From the NCBI GenBank assembly GCA_030600135.1, contig JAUVMS010000210.1:1-6227 (forward strand): DNA of 6,227 bases, written 5' to 3'. The translations under genes were made by a program, and so were the position numbers. The DNA is from Hyphomicrobiales bacterium (GTDB lineage: Bacteria > Pseudomonadota > Alphaproteobacteria > Rhizobiales > JAUVMS01). Numbering within the stretch: the first letter of the stretch is position 1; each line of letters starts with the position of its first letter. Below, piece by piece: positions 5,277 to 6,227 of the stretch. The notes beneath the pieces were generated by a model. It did no database searches, had not been told where the DNA came from, and saw only the letters and a program-made list of their open reading frames with translations.

Positions 5277-5324
5277 ATGCCTGTCATCGTCCGGCAGAAT
5301 GAGCGACCACGTCCATCAAGGTGA
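5277..5324 (+). CDS. Possible 15-codon ORF just after acdS
   Basis: ATG at 5277-5279 follows GAGGTGA (5269-5275), which overlaps the acdS TGA stop, so translation could be coupled. The frame encodes MPVIVRQNERPRPSR and stops at TGA (5322-5324). It is too short to be a known protein. It could be the start of a deleted gene whose body is lost, a leader peptide for the E1-like gene, or chance. Only the ribosome-binding site and position support it. Confidence 0.2.
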   Translation: MPVIVRQNERPRPSR

Positions 5325-5381
5325 GCGGTGAGGTTGAGCCCAATGCGACCCGACCGCCGCGCGCGCTAGGGGTTTATTGTG

Positions 5382-6227
5382 ATGTCTGAGAAGATGCACC
5401 TGCTGCGGGAGCTGGAGAAGAAAATCCTATGGCTCTCCTGCTGGACAATTCACAACGCAAATCACCGGCGCGCCAAGCCCGACGGCTTGAAAGTCGGCGG
5501 CCATCAGGCGTCCTGCGCTTCGATGGTCTCGATCATGACGTCGCTCTATTTCTCCGTGCTTCGCCCGGAGGATCGGGTCGCGGTCAAGCCGCACGCCTCA
5601 CCGGTGTTCCATGCCATCCAGTATCTCGTCGGCAATCAGACACGAGAAAAGCTCGAGGCGTTTCGTGGCTACGGTGGCGCACAGTCCTATCCGAGCCGCA
5701 CCAAGGACAGTGACGATGTGGATTTTTCCACCGGATCCGTCGGGCTTGGTGTCGGCATGACGGCGTTCGCAGCGCTCATACAGGACTACGTGCGCTGCAA
5801 GCCCTGGGCGCCGAAATTCGACAAGGGCCGGATGATCGCCCTCGTTGGCGATGCCGAATTGGACGAAGGCAACGTCTATGAGTGTTTGCAGGAAGGCTGG
5901 AAGCACGGGCTGCGCAATACGTGGTGGATCATCGACTACAACCGCCAGAGCCTCGACGGCGTGGTTCGCGAAGGGCTTTATGATCGTATCGAGGCAGTGT
6001 TCGACGCCTTTGGTTGGGAGGTCGTCAGGCTCAAGTACGGGGCACTTCAGGAGGCTGCCTTCGCTGAACCCGGCGGAGAGCGATTGCGAGAATGGATCGA
6101 CGCGTGCCCGAACTCGCTCTATTCGGCCCTGACATTCCAAGGTGGGGCCGCTTGGCGCGCGCGCCTGATGGATGAAATTGGCGATCAAGGTCCTGTCGCG
6201 TCCCTGCTTGAGCGCCGCACGAACGCC
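5382..6227 (+). CDS. AceE/transketolase-like thiamine-diphosphate enzyme, N-terminal part
   Basis: The frame starts at ATG 5382 (MSEKMHLLRELEKK) and runs 282 codons to the right edge without a stop. AGGGG (5368-5372), nine bases upstream, serves as ribosome-binding site; a GTG directly before the ATG is an alternative. Seen: GGHQAS with H41, the counterpart of 'GHIAS' in homodimeric pyruvate dehydrogenase E1; HASPVFHAIQYL near 78-90; FSTGSVGLG near 125; and the thiamine-diphosphate/Mg motif GDAELDEG (156-163) closing with N187 in DYNRQSLDG. The last is very like the AceE version (GDGEMDE ... NLQRLDG). Full-length relatives have roughly 800-900 residues, so about a third is present. Related rhizobial proteins are often annotated 'transketolase'. 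Rhizobial central metabolism normally uses the two-subunit PdhA/PdhB type of E1, so this would be an extra, specialised enzyme. Position after acdS suggests 2-oxobutyrate as a substrate; that is inference. Confidence 0.88.
   Translation, partial: MSEKMHLLRELEKKILWLSCWTIHNANHRRAKPDGLKVGGHQASCASMVSIMTSLYFSVLRPEDRVAVKPHASPVFHAIQYLVGNQTREKLEAFRGYGGAQSYPSRTKDSDDVDFSTGSVGLGVGMTAFAALIQDYVRCKPWAPKFDKGRMIALVGDAELDEGNVYECLQEGWKHGLRNTWWIIDYNRQSLDGVVREGLYDRIEAVFDAFGWEVVRLKYGALQEAAFAEPGGERLREWIDACPNSLYSALTFQGGAAWRARLMDEIGDQGPVASLLERRTNA

Noticed and set aside
5325..5357. Imperfect hairpin GCGGT/ACCGC between acdS and the E1-like gene as a terminator
   Set aside because: Only five strong pairs with an interrupted stem and no T tract; too weak to separate the two genes.
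5598..6188. 196-codon minus-strand frame inside the AceE-like gene
   Set aside because: Antisense shadow; the plus strand holds clear thiamine-diphosphate enzyme motifs.
1..6227. tRNA, rRNA or CRISPR array
   Set aside because: No cloverleaf-like segments, rRNA signatures or regularly spaced direct repeats were seen on either strand.

Overview
The window looks like an accessory region of an alphaproteobacterial genome, most likely a root-associated member of the Rhizobiales (Mesorhizobium or a relative). The evidence is the moderately high G+C coding sequence, a canonical ACC deaminase gene (acdS), a relic of its Lrp-type regulator acdR, and an AceE-like 'transketolase' of the type annotated in rhizobia. 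Gene density is low for a bacterium. The two long non-coding stretches (1541-2121 with one possible 32-codon ORF, and about 2365-3034) are AT-richer and full of palindromes, as expected of island or plasmid DNA.

Layout. 1-471 (+): C-terminal part of an aldo/keto reductase, cut by the left edge. 472-743: a hairpin-rich intergenic segment with a 21-bp imperfect inverted repeat and an 18-bp perfect palindrome, probably an insertion-sequence end or a small palindromic element. 744-1091 (+): small helical hypothetical protein. 1172-1528 (-): DUF7768-like (nucleoside 2-deoxyribosyltransferase-like fold) protein, convergent with the previous gene. 1541-2121: intergenic, with clustered GATC/TCGATC motifs, hairpins, DnaA-box-like nonamers and a 32-codon ORF behind a strong Shine-Dalgarno. 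2122-2364 (+): 80-residue protein with two membrane segments. 2365-3034: no convincing gene, but a 36-bp dyad at 2519-2554 and a possibly decayed reading frame. 3035-3934 (+): ten-helix EamA/DMT transporter. 4023-4172 (-): C-terminal remnant of acdR. 4248-5270 (+): acdS. 5382-6227 (+): N-terminal part of an AceE/transketolase-like thiamine-diphosphate enzyme, cut by the right edge.

The coherent unit is at the right. AcdS converts 1-aminocyclopropane-1-carboxylate, the ethylene precursor of plants, to 2-oxobutyrate and ammonia. The next gene encodes an enzyme related to the E1 component of pyruvate dehydrogenase, a class that acts on 2-oxo acids. I infer that it could consume the 2-oxobutyrate made by AcdS, giving a two-step ACC catabolic module. 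The EamA-type transporter upstream may move amino acids, but its link to this module is only positional. The regulator acdR is reduced to its last ~49 codons and has lost its DNA-binding domain, so acdS here must be controlled otherwise. A degenerate sigma-54-like element lies just upstream of acdS.
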